NCBI RefSeq assembly: GCF_020422885.1
Contig: NZ_CP084622.1
Coordinates: 668,001-732,000 of the forward strand
DNA from: Mesobacillus sp. S13
GTDB lineage: Bacteria > Bacillota > Bacilli > Bacillales > Cytobacillaceae
DNA: 64,000 nt
Direction of reading: 5' to 3'
Positions 17,847-26,104 of the stretch are shown piece by piece. Position 1 is the stretch's first letter. The number at the start of each line of letters is the position of its first letter. Under the pieces are notes generated by a model. That model worked only from the letters and a program-made list of their open reading frames with translations, made no database searches and was not told the DNA's origin. Position numbers and translations under genes: made by a program.

Positions 17847-18602
17847 TTGTCAATTGAGATGATCGAACAAAACAAAAAGAGCTGGAATACTGTGGCACAT
17901 CATTTTAACGGGAAGGACGCTTTGCCAAGCTATGGCCCTTTTGCCCAAAGTGAAGATGAGTTAGGCCTTTTTGGCGAGCTCAAGAATAAAAAGGTCCTTG
18001 ATATTGGCTGTGGCAGCGGGCATTCACTTGCCTATATGGCTGAAAAGGGAGCAAGTGAACTTTGGGGAGTGGATTTGTCAGAGAAACAAATAAGGACTGC
18101 AGAAGGAACACTTAAGGATGTAGAACACCATTTGTTCTGTGCACCAATGGAATCTGAAATTGGTTTGCCAAAACAATACTTTGACGTGGTTTACTCCATT
18201 TATGCAATCGGCTGGACATCAGACCTATCTGCTACTTTCGGACTGATCCATAACTATTTGAAGCCAGGCGGCTCCTTCATATTCAGCTGGGACCATCCGT
18301 TATATGGTCATTTGAAAAGCCAGAACGGAGAACTCTGTCTCGATGGATCCTATCAGGTCGAAGGGATGATACAATACCAAAACTTTAAAGGAGAGGAAGC
18401 GCCGGTAATCATTCCAAAAAGGAAAATGTCCACTTACATAAATGAATTAATCAAAGCAGGTTTTACGATTGAGTCTGTGATTGAAAGCGAAGTGTCATCT
18501 GAATTTGATGGCGTGGATGAGGAAGTGTCCGATCGTTACTATTCTTTATATAAGGCTAGAAGATTCCCGTCAACGATGATCATTAAATCTGTAAAAGGTT
18601 AA
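17847..18602 (+). CDS. class I SAM-dependent methyltransferase
   Basis: A cytoplasmic methyltransferase of about 251 residues. Motif I VLDIGCGSGHSLAYMAEKGA binds S-adenosylmethionine, and the acidic end of strand 2 is in LWGVDLSEKQI. Motif post-II includes FDVVYSIYAIGW, followed by LKPGGSFIFSWDHP. Family members of the UbiE/Methyltransf_11 class act on small molecules; the acceptor is unknown. The TTG at 17847 is chosen because GGAG lies nine bases upstream and a TTAAAAT -10-like box near 17803 would place the transcript start after the earlier in-frame TTG at 17811. It is a single gene. Confidence 0.82.
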   Translation: MSIEMIEQNKKSWNTVAHHFNGKDALPSYGPFAQSEDELGLFGELKNKKVLDIGCGSGHSLAYMAEKGASELWGVDLSEKQIRTAEGTLKDVEHHLFCAPMESEIGLPKQYFDVVYSIYAIGWTSDLSATFGLIHNYLKPGGSFIFSWDHPLYGHLKSQNGELCLDGSYQVEGMIQYQNFKGEEAPVIIPKRKMSTYINELIKAGFTIESVIESEVSSEFDGVDEEVSDRYYSLYKARRFPSTMIIKSVKG

Positions 18603-18665
18603 TTGTATGGCAGGAATGAATGGAGACACTCGCCATTCATTGGGCTGGTGAGCCGTATGATTCTC

Positions 18666-18970
18666 AATCGAGCCTCGAAAGATACCCTTATGTAGAGGGA
18701 ATCGGCTCCATAAGTATACGATTCCGCTCGAAAGATACCCTTATGTAAAGGAAACCAGTCGCATAAGGGTACGATTCCGCTCGAATGGTACCCTTATGTA
18801 GAGGAAATTGGTTTTATAAGGGTACGATTAGCCCCGAAAGATACCCTTATGTAAAGGAAACCAGTCGCATAAGGGTACGATTAAGTCCGAAAGATACCCT
18901 TATGTAAAGGGAGCCAGTCGCATAAGGGTACGATTCCGCTCGAAAGATACCCTTATGTAGAGGGAATTAG
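18666..18970. repeat. tandem array B (left part), 53-bp units
   Basis: Units begin at 18666, 18719, 18772, 18825, 18878 and 18931, an exact 53-bp period. Each unit holds a perfect 10-bp inverted repeat, TACCCTTATG and CATAAGGGTA, around a purine-rich 16-base loop. The sixth unit is cut by an IS element. Confidence 0.95.
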
Positions 18971-20429
18971 AGTCAAGTCCTGGTTATTGTGTAAAATTAA
19001 CGGCAAGTAATCTCAACCAAACCCTTTCATTTTTTTGCGAAACTTCCATGGTTTCTTTTCTTCATCTTCGGGAAGGGATGTCAAATGGTTTTCAATTTGA
19101 TATCCCTTCCCGGAGATGTAATCATCCATGATGGAAGTGGAGCTGAAAATGCGGCTAATATACCCGACCCTTTAAAGATTTCCTCTTTGAGTAGTCTGAC
19201 ACATGGTAATGCATCAGAACAGCGCCAACCAAACGATACGCAGATTGGGAATTAGGGAAAATACGAATCACTCTTTCTCTTCTACGAACCTCCTGGTTCA
19301 GCCGTTCCAATGAGTTGGTGCTTCGGATATGGATCCTGATAGCTTCTGGGAAATTCATATATTGTATGGTATCTTCGAAACCTTCATCTAATATAGCAAG
19401 CGCTTTTCCAAACCTTGACTCATTACTAAAACGGTTCATCAATTCATCCTTGAACCGGCGTACATCTTCAATCGTAACTGCTTCAAATACTCGCTTAATC
19501 ATCATGCGGATTTCGGCTGAATCCTTTTTAGGCAATTTATCAATAATATTCCGTTTGAAATGGACATTGCATCTTTGCCAAGCAGTGCCAATAAATTCAC
19601 GTTGGATGGCTTTCTGTAGTCCTTGGTGGGCATCTGAAATTATAAGTTTTGGTGATTGGAGTCCGCGTGATTTAAGCTGTTGAAAAAAACGGCTCCAGCT
19701 TTCAAAACTTTCCGTATGGTCAACACTAAGGCCAAGGATTTCACGTGTATGATTCTCTGTAATGGCTGTTGCAATATAAACAGCCTTAGATACGACACGA
19801 TGGTGCTCTCGCACCTTTATATACATGGCATCTGCAAAAACGTAAGGGTAGTAGGTAGTATTCAAAGGTCGCCCAGCCCATTCATTTACAATGGGATCAA
19901 GCTTCTGTGTAAGGGATGAAACAAAGGACTTGGAAACATTCTTTCCACAAAGCTGTTCCACGATGTTGGTCACTTTCCGGGTCGAAACACCATTGACAAC
20001 CATCTCCAACATGGAGAGGACCATAGCTTGATCACACCGGGCATACTTTTCGAAAACGGTGGTTGAAAATTCTCCATTACGCGTCCGTGGAACCTTTAGG
20101 GCTATATTTCCAATACTCATCAACAGCTCACGTTCATAGTAACCGTTCCGGTAGTCACGACGTTCGACAGCACGTTCATAAGGTGCAGCCTTTAAATAGT
20201 CGTCTCTTTCCTTTTCCATAAACTCATTTAATACCAACACAACGGCAGATTTAATCACCATATCAAGATTGGAATTTACAATAGCTTCTTTTAAAACATC
20301 AACATTCAGGTTAAACTGTACTTGAGTCATTTATATTCCTCTTTTCACTTGTTTATCGTGGTTGAAAACAGTGTTGCCAAGAGTGAATAAAATGACTCTT
20401 TATTTTTACACAATTATACGGACTTAATC
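18971..20429 (-). mobile_element. IS256-family insertion sequence, copy 2
   Basis: The same 1459-bp element as copy 1, in the same orientation, with flanking 9-bp direct repeats GGGAATTAG (18962-18970 and 20430-20438). It is again inserted in an intergenic tandem array. Confidence 0.93.
19155..20330 (-). CDS. IS256 family transposase (copy 2)
   Basis: A 391-residue transposase identical in protein sequence to copy 1, with D167, D233 and E342 all present. The identity of the two elements suggests recent transposition or ongoing homogenisation. The transposase gene starts 99 bases inside the right inverted repeat. Confidence 0.95.
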   Translation of the reverse strand: MTQVQFNLNVDVLKEAIVNSNLDMVIKSAVVLVLNEFMEKERDDYLKAAPYERAVERRDYRNGYYERELLMSIGNIALKVPRTRNGEFSTTVFEKYARCDQAMVLSMLEMVVNGVSTRKVTNIVEQLCGKNVSKSFVSSLTQKLDPIVNEWAGRPLNTTYYPYVFADAMYIKVREHHRVVSKAVYIATAITENHTREILGLSVDHTESFESWSRFFQQLKSRGLQSPKLIISDAHQGLQKAIQREFIGTAWQRCNVHFKRNIIDKLPKKDSAEIRMMIKRVFEAVTIEDVRRFKDELMNRFSNESRFGKALAILDEGFEDTIQYMNFPEAIRIHIRSTNSLERLNQEVRRRERVIRIFPNSQSAYRLVGAVLMHYHVSDYSKRKSLKGRVY

Positions 20430-20575
20430 GGGAATTAGTTTTATAAGGATACGATTAGCCCCGAAAGATACCCTTATGTAGAGGGAATCGGCTCCATAAG
20501 GATACGATTCCACTCGAAACATAGCCTTATGTAAAGGGAACCATCCCCATAAGGATACGATTCCCCCGAAAGGTC
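20430..20575. repeat. tandem array B (right part), 53-bp units
   Basis: A continuation of array B with about two and a half more divergent units. CCTTATG and CATAAGG arms are still recognisable. About eight units existed before the insertion. Confidence 0.9.
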
Positions 20576-20678
20576 CATATAATTAATAAGATCTCCTAAT
20601 CTCCACAGTCTCAAATTCAAACCTCGCGCATATATTTATAGTTAACAACATTTTAATGGACAGCGAGGTGATGACATC

Positions 20679-21410
20679 ATGTTTTCTGTTTCGGGAATGC
20701 AGGGGTTTGAGTTGTTTTCTGCTGAGCATTTGATTACTCTTGGAATTTTCTTTGGGGTATGTCTGGGATTGGTGTTATTCAGAAACCAAATCAGGCACCA
20801 TAAAAATATTTTGAAATGGACGATCTTCTGGACTCTGGTGGCATGCCAGGTTTCGCACCAGCTTTGGCTCATCCTTACCGGGCAATGGCAAATCGGCGAC
20901 CTGCCTTTGCATCTGTGCTCGATGAGTTCCTTCCTGGCGATGTACCTTCTTTTAAGGAAAAGCGTAAAAGGTTTTTATGTGCTCTACTTCATTGGCAGTT
21001 TACCAGCGGTTTTAGCCATGGTTACACCTGAAATGTCTTATACCTTTCCTCATTTCGACTATATCGAATACTTCCTCAATCACTCAGTCATTCCGATTGC
21101 CGTATTGTACTTCATCCTTTTTGAAGGCTACAGAATCCCCCGCAAAGCCATTCTTTTCGCTTATCTAGTAGTGAACATCGTCGCTGTCCCAATCTTCCTT
21201 TTCAATTTCTTGTTCGATACGAATTTCTTTTACTTGGCGAGTCCGACAGAAGCTAAGACCATCCTCAGCTTTTTTGGCAGCGGGATTATGTATTATTTGA
21301 ACCTTGAAGCCGCGGCACTCATCGTTTTCAGCATTACCTATATACCGATGTGGCAGCTGATAAAATCGGAAAATCGTAAAAGGTTAATCAGCACCTACTC
21401 GCAAAAATGA
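20679..21410 (+). CDS. YwaF/TIGR02206-type integral membrane protein
   Basis: A 243-residue protein with about seven hydrophobic segments. It resembles the YwaF (TIGR02206, TMEM164-like) family: an N-terminal FELFSAEHLITLGIFF, a conserved HQLWLILTGQW...LPLHLCSMSSFLAMYLLL region, and HFDYIEYFLNHSVIPIAVLYF in the middle. The conserved His and acidic residues inside the membrane suggest an enzyme-like role, but no function is established in bacteria. GAGGTGATGACATC precedes the ATG. It is a single gene. Confidence 0.82.
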   Translation: MFSVSGMQGFELFSAEHLITLGIFFGVCLGLVLFRNQIRHHKNILKWTIFWTLVACQVSHQLWLILTGQWQIGDLPLHLCSMSSFLAMYLLLRKSVKGFYVLYFIGSLPAVLAMVTPEMSYTFPHFDYIEYFLNHSVIPIAVLYFILFEGYRIPRKAILFAYLVVNIVAVPIFLFNFLFDTNFFYLASPTEAKTILSFFGSGIMYYLNLEAAALIVFSITYIPMWQLIKSENRKRLISTYSQK

Positions 21411-21538
21411 TGGAATACCAATCTTCTTTTTTCTAAAAATCTTGCATCTTATTACTAACAAAAAATGTAATTTGAATGTATAATATAGTAAAATATTACT
21501 ATACTTACAGGATTATTCAGAAGAGAAGAAGGGTGTTC

Positions 21539-22492
21539 ATGAACGTTCTATATTTCATCTTAGGAATGGTTTTTATTTACGGTGTGTATCAGTTATGGCA
21601 GAAAATACAGCAAAGGATGAACTATTTAACGACCATTTCTAATCTGGTAGAGTACTCCAAGGATATCATTTACTACTTGGAACTGAAGCCAGTGTTTAAA
21701 TACCGATATTTAAGTCCATCCATCAATTCAATCTTGAGTCCGAATATTGTTGAAGAGAGCATGAGGAACCCATATACAGCGTTTGAAAGGATTCATCCTG
21801 AAGATCTTCCAATCTTGATGAAAAAAACTTCCGGCGGGCTTGACTATAATCAACCCATCATCCAGCGCTGGAAAAATGATGCTGGTGAATATATCTGGTT
21901 CGAGGAACATGCGACACCGATTTATCAGAGAGGTGAAATCGTTGCGATCCAGGGAATCATCAGGAATATCAGTGATAAAGTTAAGCTGCAAAAACAGCTG
22001 GAATTTAAGGTTTCACATGATATTTTAACCAGTCTATACAATCGGGAATACTTTGAAACCATGATGGAGCGGTATGATCATCAGGTCAATACACCGATTT
22101 CGATTTTGGTTTTCGATTTGGATGATTTGAAGAAAATTAATGATCGATATGGCCATAAAGTGGGCGATCAGCTAATCAAGGAAGCGGCCGCCATTTTAAA
22201 AAACTTCTCGAACGATGATGTGATTGTCTCAAGAATTGGCGGTGACGAATTCGCCATATTGATGGTGAATAGCACTCCTGAGCAGGCAGAGGCTATAATG
22301 GCCGCGATTCAAAGGCAGTTTGATCATCTGAACGGCGATGGAAACAGGTTGTATAAAATTCACCTTTCCAAGGGCTATGCCTTTGGCCACACGTCAATCG
22401 GCAAAATGGAAGAATTGTTCATCGAAGCTGATAATCAGATGTACAGAGAGAAGAAGTACAATAAGAAAAATAGGTTTGCCAATTCATGGTGA
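21539..22492 (+). CDS. membrane-anchored PAS-GGDEF diguanylate cyclase
   Basis: A 317-residue protein with one N-terminal membrane helix (about 2-20), a PAS-type sensor region (about 35-145, with a PAC-like WFEEHATPIYQRGEIVAIQGIIRNIS end) and a GGDEF domain (about 155-312). The active-site motif SRIGGDEFAIL (about 231-241) is canonical, so synthesis of cyclic di-GMP from two GTP is expected. No RxxD inhibitory site is present just before GGDEF. The ATG at 21539 is preceded by AGAAGGGTG, and upstream in-frame codons look like leader. Confidence 0.88.
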   Translation: MNVLYFILGMVFIYGVYQLWQKIQQRMNYLTTISNLVEYSKDIIYYLELKPVFKYRYLSPSINSILSPNIVEESMRNPYTAFERIHPEDLPILMKKTSGGLDYNQPIIQRWKNDAGEYIWFEEHATPIYQRGEIVAIQGIIRNISDKVKLQKQLEFKVSHDILTSLYNREYFETMMERYDHQVNTPISILVFDLDDLKKINDRYGHKVGDQLIKEAAAILKNFSNDDVIVSRIGGDEFAILMVNSTPEQAEAIMAAIQRQFDHLNGDGNRLYKIHLSKGYAFGHTSIGKMEELFIEADNQMYREKKYNKKNRFANSW

Positions 22493-22535
22493 AAAATGAA
22501 CCTCGAGGAATTTATGCTAGATCGAAAATATTGAA

Positions 22536-22568
22536 GGGACGGGAGATTCAGTATCCGTCTCTTTTTCA
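22536..22568 (+). terminator. terminator after the diguanylate cyclase
   Basis: Stem GGGACGG/CCGTCTC with a TTTTT tail. Confidence 0.7.
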
Positions 22569-22734
22569 TGGTTGTTGAAATTTTTTGCAGTAGTGTTCTA
22601 GTACTAAAACGGCAGCAACTGACAAATAAATCATATTGACTACAACACTTGAATCCTATAAAGTACAAAAGTATGTTTTTAAAATGTAGAGTGCTAGAAC
22701 AAGGCGCTTGCGCATTTATTTATAGGAGGCAGAA

Positions 22735-23352
22735 ATGGATACTCAGAATCAAACACAGATTAAAATTACAACAGCAGATCCATCAGCCCTTGGCTTGTTT
22801 GGACTGGCGATGGTTACATTGGTGGCGTCTTCCCAGAAGCTTGGATTCACAGATGGCGTTTCACTCATCATTCCTTGGGCTATTTTCCTTGGCGGACTGG
22901 CACAGCTTTACGCTGCGATTCTTGATGGGAAGCATAATAATATTTTCGGGATGACAGCTTTCGGTGCGTTCGGACTCTTCTGGTTCGGTGTCGGAACGAC
23001 TTGGCTGATCCAGCTCGGCTTTTTCGGTGAAAACCTCGCCGCAGATGGTGATGGGAAGCAACTGGGGATGGCCTTCATCGGTTATCTGATTTTCAGTGTA
23101 TTCATGACGATTGGAGCACTTGAAACGAATAAAGTCTTATTTTTCATTTTCGTGTTGATCGACTTTTTATTCATTGGTCTTTCATTGAGTTCATTCGATA
23201 TCATCCATGAGGCCTCGCATATGCTGGCGGCCGTGTCGGAACTGGGTATTGCGATCCTTTCATTCTACGGATCAGCAGCCAATGTGCTGAATACCCACTT
23301 CGGAAGGGTTGTCCTGCCAATCGGCAAGCCATTCGGGATTTTTAAGAAATAA
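22735..23352 (+). CDS. GPR1/FUN34/YaaH (SatP-type) acetate uptake transporter
   Basis: A 205-residue membrane protein with six hydrophobic segments. The N-terminal motif ADPSALGLFGLAMVTL corresponds to the NPAPLGL signature of the acetate/succinate transporter family, and GGLAQLYAAILDGKHNNIFGMTAFGAFGLFW is the conserved second block. Family members move acetate (often with protons) across the cytoplasmic membrane and form hexameric channels in solved homologues. AGGAGG lies six bases before the ATG, and TTGACT and TATAAA boxes are visible at 22636-22662. A second candidate acetate-type transporter is at 35225-36790. Confidence 0.9.
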   Translation: MDTQNQTQIKITTADPSALGLFGLAMVTLVASSQKLGFTDGVSLIIPWAIFLGGLAQLYAAILDGKHNNIFGMTAFGAFGLFWFGVGTTWLIQLGFFGENLAADGDGKQLGMAFIGYLIFSVFMTIGALETNKVLFFIFVLIDFLFIGLSLSSFDIIHEASHMLAAVSELGIAILSFYGSAANVLNTHFGRVVLPIGKPFGIFKK

Positions 23353-23359
23353 GAGGGAA

Positions 23360-23390
23360 GGCACTAAGCATGACTGCTTAGTGCTTTTTT
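23360..23390 (+). terminator. terminator after the acetate transporter
   Basis: Stem GCACTAAGCA/TGCTTAGTGC with a three-base loop and six Ts. Confidence 0.9.
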
Positions 23391-23405
23391 CGATACCAAG
23401 TAGGC

Positions 23406-23549
23406 TTAGTCCAAGAAATCACTTGCATCGATATCATCTTCACAACTTGGACAGTATAAATTATCACTTTGACTTGTTTCTAAAAGCCTGCTTCCGCATC
23501 TGGGACAACGAATATTTGTTTCCTTTGTTTCTGGTTCTAAATTGAACAT
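23406..23549 (-). CDS. 47-residue zinc-ribbon protein
   Basis: A small gene with a strong ribosome site (GGAGGAAGAAAA before the ATG). The protein begins MFNLEPETKETNIRCPRCGS and has a second knuckle, YCPSCED. The two CPxC pairs (Cys 15/18 and 33/36) form a treble-clef or zinc-ribbon motif. The C-terminus is acidic. No other domain is present, so a nucleic-acid or protein-binding accessory role is possible but unproven. It lies convergent to the acetate-transporter gene, just past its terminator. Codon pattern and ribosome site argue that it is real despite its size. Confidence 0.75.
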   Translation of the reverse strand: MFNLEPETKETNIRCPRCGSRLLETSQSDNLYCPSCEDDIDASDFLD

Positions 23550-23804
23550 TTTTCTTCCTCCTTTTCATTTGCGACAAGCATATAAAATTAATTTTTTTTT
23601 AGCAAATATGAAAAATGGAGGAAACAGGAGATAAACAGAGATTGTCACAAATCATTTTTGTCTACGTTCGAGGATTTGCATACTCTCAATTTTTGGGGTA
23701 AGCAAAAATGACGTTTTTTAGTAGAAATAATTTGATTTATAAATCCTAATGAATTGTAAACAATGTACACAATAGGGTTCTAATGTAAATATAGAGTATA
23801 TGTA
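23550..23804. other. intergenic, no gene seen
   Basis: A/T-rich DNA upstream of the zinc-ribbon gene, holding its promoter and leader. There are no convincing frames or repeats. Confidence 0.5.
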
Positions 23805-23836
23805 AAAAATGCTTGGAGTTTCTCCAAGCATTTTTC
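23805..23836. terminator. bidirectional terminator beyond the sortase gene
   Basis: A perfect stem AATGCTTGGAG/CTCCAAGCATT flanked by A-run and T-run. It most likely ends the sortase transcript, which arrives from the right. Confidence 0.8.
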
Positions 23837-23918
23837 TTTGCTAACTTATAGTGAGTTTGGTTCGATATTTGTATTTAGGAGGCGGCCTTCATTCTGTCTC
23901 TAGCAGCAGTTTTATACA

Positions 23919-24551
23919 TCAGAGACGATCATTTTCATCCTCAACCAATTTGGTATAAATAACAGTCCGTTCAGCACGTTCGGTTGTTTTGGGATCAAAG
24001 TCGCCGCTGCAGGTAATGAGGTTGAGCGTGCTGGCAAATGAGAAGCCGAAGATATCCTCGATTGGGGCATCCAGACGCGGGAAGGTTTTTTGCTCGTAGA
24101 CTTCAAAGGTCAGTGTCTGGCCCTCGGCGTCCGTTACCATGATTTTGTCGCCATTTTTCAGTTTGTGAAGGTCATAGAAAACAGCAGGGCTTGTCAGGTC
24201 GTCTACATGTCCGGCGAGGACAGCATTTCCTGGAGCTCCTGGTAATGTGCCAGGCTCATACCAGCCAACATTGTCAGGGTTTTTCGGAACATCCATGCGA
24301 CCGTCCTTCAAGGTGCCTACTTGTTCAATCTGTGTTTTGACACTGATTGCAGGAATTTCAATTGTCACAGGAACGATCCCTGTCCGGTTATCTTTAATGA
24401 TTTCAACCTTTGATTCTGAGGAAGGGACAGATACAGAAGCCACTTGCTGCTCATTATTTGGAGCTTGAGTTTCTTCTGCCGTTTCAGCACCGAGTTGGCT
24501 TGAGCAGCCTGCCATTATCAGTGCAGCAACTATTATAAGAATTTTTTTCAA
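23919..24551 (-). CDS. class F sortase with lipoprotein signal
   Basis: A 210-residue sortase. The N-terminus MKKILIIVAALIMAGC is a lipoprotein signal peptide with Cys16 as lipid site, followed by a Ser/Gln/Glu-rich linker and a sortase barrel (about 55-205). The catalytic set is visible: His in NAVLAGHVDD (about 115), Cys in LNLITCSGDFD (about 181) and Arg in ERAERTVIYTKL (about 195). Class F enzymes cleave LPxTG-like signals and join the protein to the cell wall. TTG 24551 fits the GAGGTG ribosome site; GTG 24560 is an alternative. It lies 63 bases after a gene whose product ends in an MPKTG sorting signal, its obvious substrate. Confidence 0.88.
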   Translation of the reverse strand: MKKILIIVAALIMAGCSSQLGAETAEETQAPNNEQQVASVSVPSSESKVEIIKDNRTGIVPVTIEIPAISVKTQIEQVGTLKDGRMDVPKNPDNVGWYEPGTLPGAPGNAVLAGHVDDLTSPAVFYDLHKLKNGDKIMVTDAEGQTLTFEVYEQKTFPRLDAPIEDIFGFSFASTLNLITCSGDFDPKTTERAERTVIYTKLVEDENDRL

Positions 24552-24572
24552 ATGAATCACCTCAGTAAAAAG

Positions 24573-24603
24573 TCAGAAGAGAGAAGGGGAGATTCCTTCT
24601 CTC
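24573..24603 (-). terminator. weak terminator or attenuator between surface-protein and sortase genes
   Basis: Stem GAGAGAAGG/CCTTCTCTC followed by a broken T-rich tail. It probably lowers sortase expression relative to the upstream gene. Confidence 0.5.
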
Positions 24604-24614
24604 AATCTAGCTTA

Positions 24615-25961
24615 TTATTTTTTGTCAGCAGCGAGACGTCGAACAGTTACGAATCCTGCAGCGGCTATCGCCAGAATGGCTGAGATTAGGATCGCCTCAA
24701 ATGGAAGTCCTTGGGAAGCAGTGCCGCCCATTCCAGTCTTAGGCATTTCAGAAGGCATTTCTGCTTTGAACTTGTCAGGGAATTGGTCTACGATTGCTCC
24801 CGATAGTCCTTTTGATGTTCCAAACATATGTCCATAAGCTTCCCTAACTGAAGGGTAGGTGGTGGCGTAATCTCCAGCCGTGTAGGTATCAAAAGCTTTG
24901 ATCAACTGATCAACATGCATTTGCAAGCCTTCTGCCAGGGCATCTGCTTTCAGTCTGCCATCGGTTGCACTTTCCAGGAACTTCGCAAAGGAATCCTTGT
25001 ACTGGGAAAGTGCCGTCAGGGCTGCTTTTTTTGCGTCTTCATCGTTTGCGCCTGTCGCTTTTACATAATTGACAAAGTGTCCAATGTGGTCTGCCCACAT
25101 CTGTTTGAATTGCTCGCCAGCTTCTGCTCCATAAACTGAAGCAATAGCTGCGCTTAAGTCTTCGGTATTGGCTGAAAGAGCCGCGGCAGATGCCTCAAAA
25201 TCCTTTGAGCCGTCAATGCCGTTTTGCATCGCTGTCACGGCCAGGCCGGCATGCTCTGATAGCAAGTAGTTCAAGTCGGAGCGTAAATCAGCTGCAGGAG
25301 TGACTGCCTGATGGTTTTCAAATTTATCCGGGAATTGCATGACGATCGCATTGGAAAGTCCCTTGCTCACCATGTACATATGGTGGATCGCTTCACGTTC
25401 GTATTCATAGGCTTTTTCATAATCCCCTGCAACGTAGGCATTGAAGGCGCCGACCAGCTGGTCAACATGCATCTGCAGGCCTTCAGCCAGGGCATCGGCT
25501 TCCAGGCGTTTTTCGGTTGCGGTGGAAAGGAAGTTCGAGAAGTCTTCTTTATATTGTGCCAGTTCGTCTAGGGCCGCATTCTTTGCTGCTTCATCATTTC
25601 CTGCTGTTCCTTTGACATAGTCCACAAAGAAGCCAATGTGTGCGGACCACATATCCTTGAATTTTGCACCTGCTTCATCACCGTATACAGAGGCAATCGC
25701 TGCGCTTAAATCATCGGTGTTTCCTTGGAGGGCGGCGGCGGATTGTTCAAAGTCCTTCGCGCCATCGACGCCCTTACGCATCGTTTCAACCGCTAAATAA
25801 ACATGTTCACTAAGGAGCTGGTCAAGGGTAGCTCTTAAATCGACTGCTGAATCGGATACTGTGGGAACTGCGTGATCATGGGCTGCTGCTGAGTTTGCTG
25901 CAACAGGAAGTAAGAGGGATAGGCTGAGTGGCACGGCAATCGCTGCTTTTTTAAAATTCAT
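24615..25961 (-). CDS. cell-wall-anchored surface protein with duplicated His-containing helical domain
   Basis: A 448-residue protein with a signal peptide (1-27), two copies of a predicted all-helical domain (about 41-215 and 225-398, 184 residues apart) and a sorting signal. The sorting signal is MPKTG at 406-410, a hydrophobic stretch at 420-440 and the tail RRLAADKK. Histidines recur at matching places: SEH 53/237, HIG 108/292, QMHVDQL 165/349 and a His at 194/378. This suggests metal or heme-type binding, or a helical-bundle sensor. I do not recognise the family. The neighbouring class F sortase should anchor it. An ECF-type promoter at 25997-26028 lies at the right distance, and the same motif precedes the sigma-factor operon. 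Confidence 0.85.
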   Translation of the reverse strand: MNFKKAAIAVPLSLSLLLPVAANSAAAHDHAVPTVSDSAVDLRATLDQLLSEHVYLAVETMRKGVDGAKDFEQSAAALQGNTDDLSAAIASVYGDEAGAKFKDMWSAHIGFFVDYVKGTAGNDEAAKNAALDELAQYKEDFSNFLSTATEKRLEADALAEGLQMHVDQLVGAFNAYVAGDYEKAYEYEREAIHHMYMVSKGLSNAIVMQFPDKFENHQAVTPAADLRSDLNYLLSEHAGLAVTAMQNGIDGSKDFEASAAALSANTEDLSAAIASVYGAEAGEQFKQMWADHIGHFVNYVKATGANDEDAKKAALTALSQYKDSFAKFLESATDGRLKADALAEGLQMHVDQLIKAFDTYTAGDYATTYPSVREAYGHMFGTSKGLSGAIVDQFPDKFKAEMPSEMPKTGMGGTASQGLPFEAILISAILAIAAAGFVTVRRLAADKK

Positions 25962-25996
25962 TATGAAATCTCTCCTTTGTTTTTGGTTTTCACTAT

Positions 25997-26028
25997 GCTA
26001 ACGGGAGAAATTTGAAGATGGATCACTT
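25997..26028 (-). promoter_or_regulatory. predicted ECF-type promoter of the surface-protein/sortase operon
   Basis: On the minus strand, AAGTGATC (26028-26021), a 17-base spacer and CGTTAGC (26003-25997) followed by ATAG. The same two blocks with the same spacing lie upstream of the ECF sigma gene. The -10 is about 36 bases before the start codon, as expected. Confidence 0.7.
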
Positions 26029-26058
26029 TTTTTTGAAAAAATTTAAAAAAAATGAAAA

Positions 26059-26094
26059 AAACCTGATCCGGAGTTCCAAAACCGGGTCAGGTTC
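26059..26094 (-). terminator. terminator after the anti-sigma gene
   Basis: Stem AACCTGACCCGG/CCGGATCAGGTT followed on the minus strand by a long T-run. It separates the sigma operon from the surface-protein operon. Confidence 0.85.
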
Positions 26095-26104
26095 AAATTC
26101 ATTT

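Noticed and set aside
17197..17898. 233-codon antisense frame at the kinase end
   Set aside because: It crosses a kinase with complete motifs, a terminator and a second gene; it has no family features.
4663..20429. Functional composite transposon
   Set aside because: The target duplications at each element are complete and different, so each IS inserted on its own.
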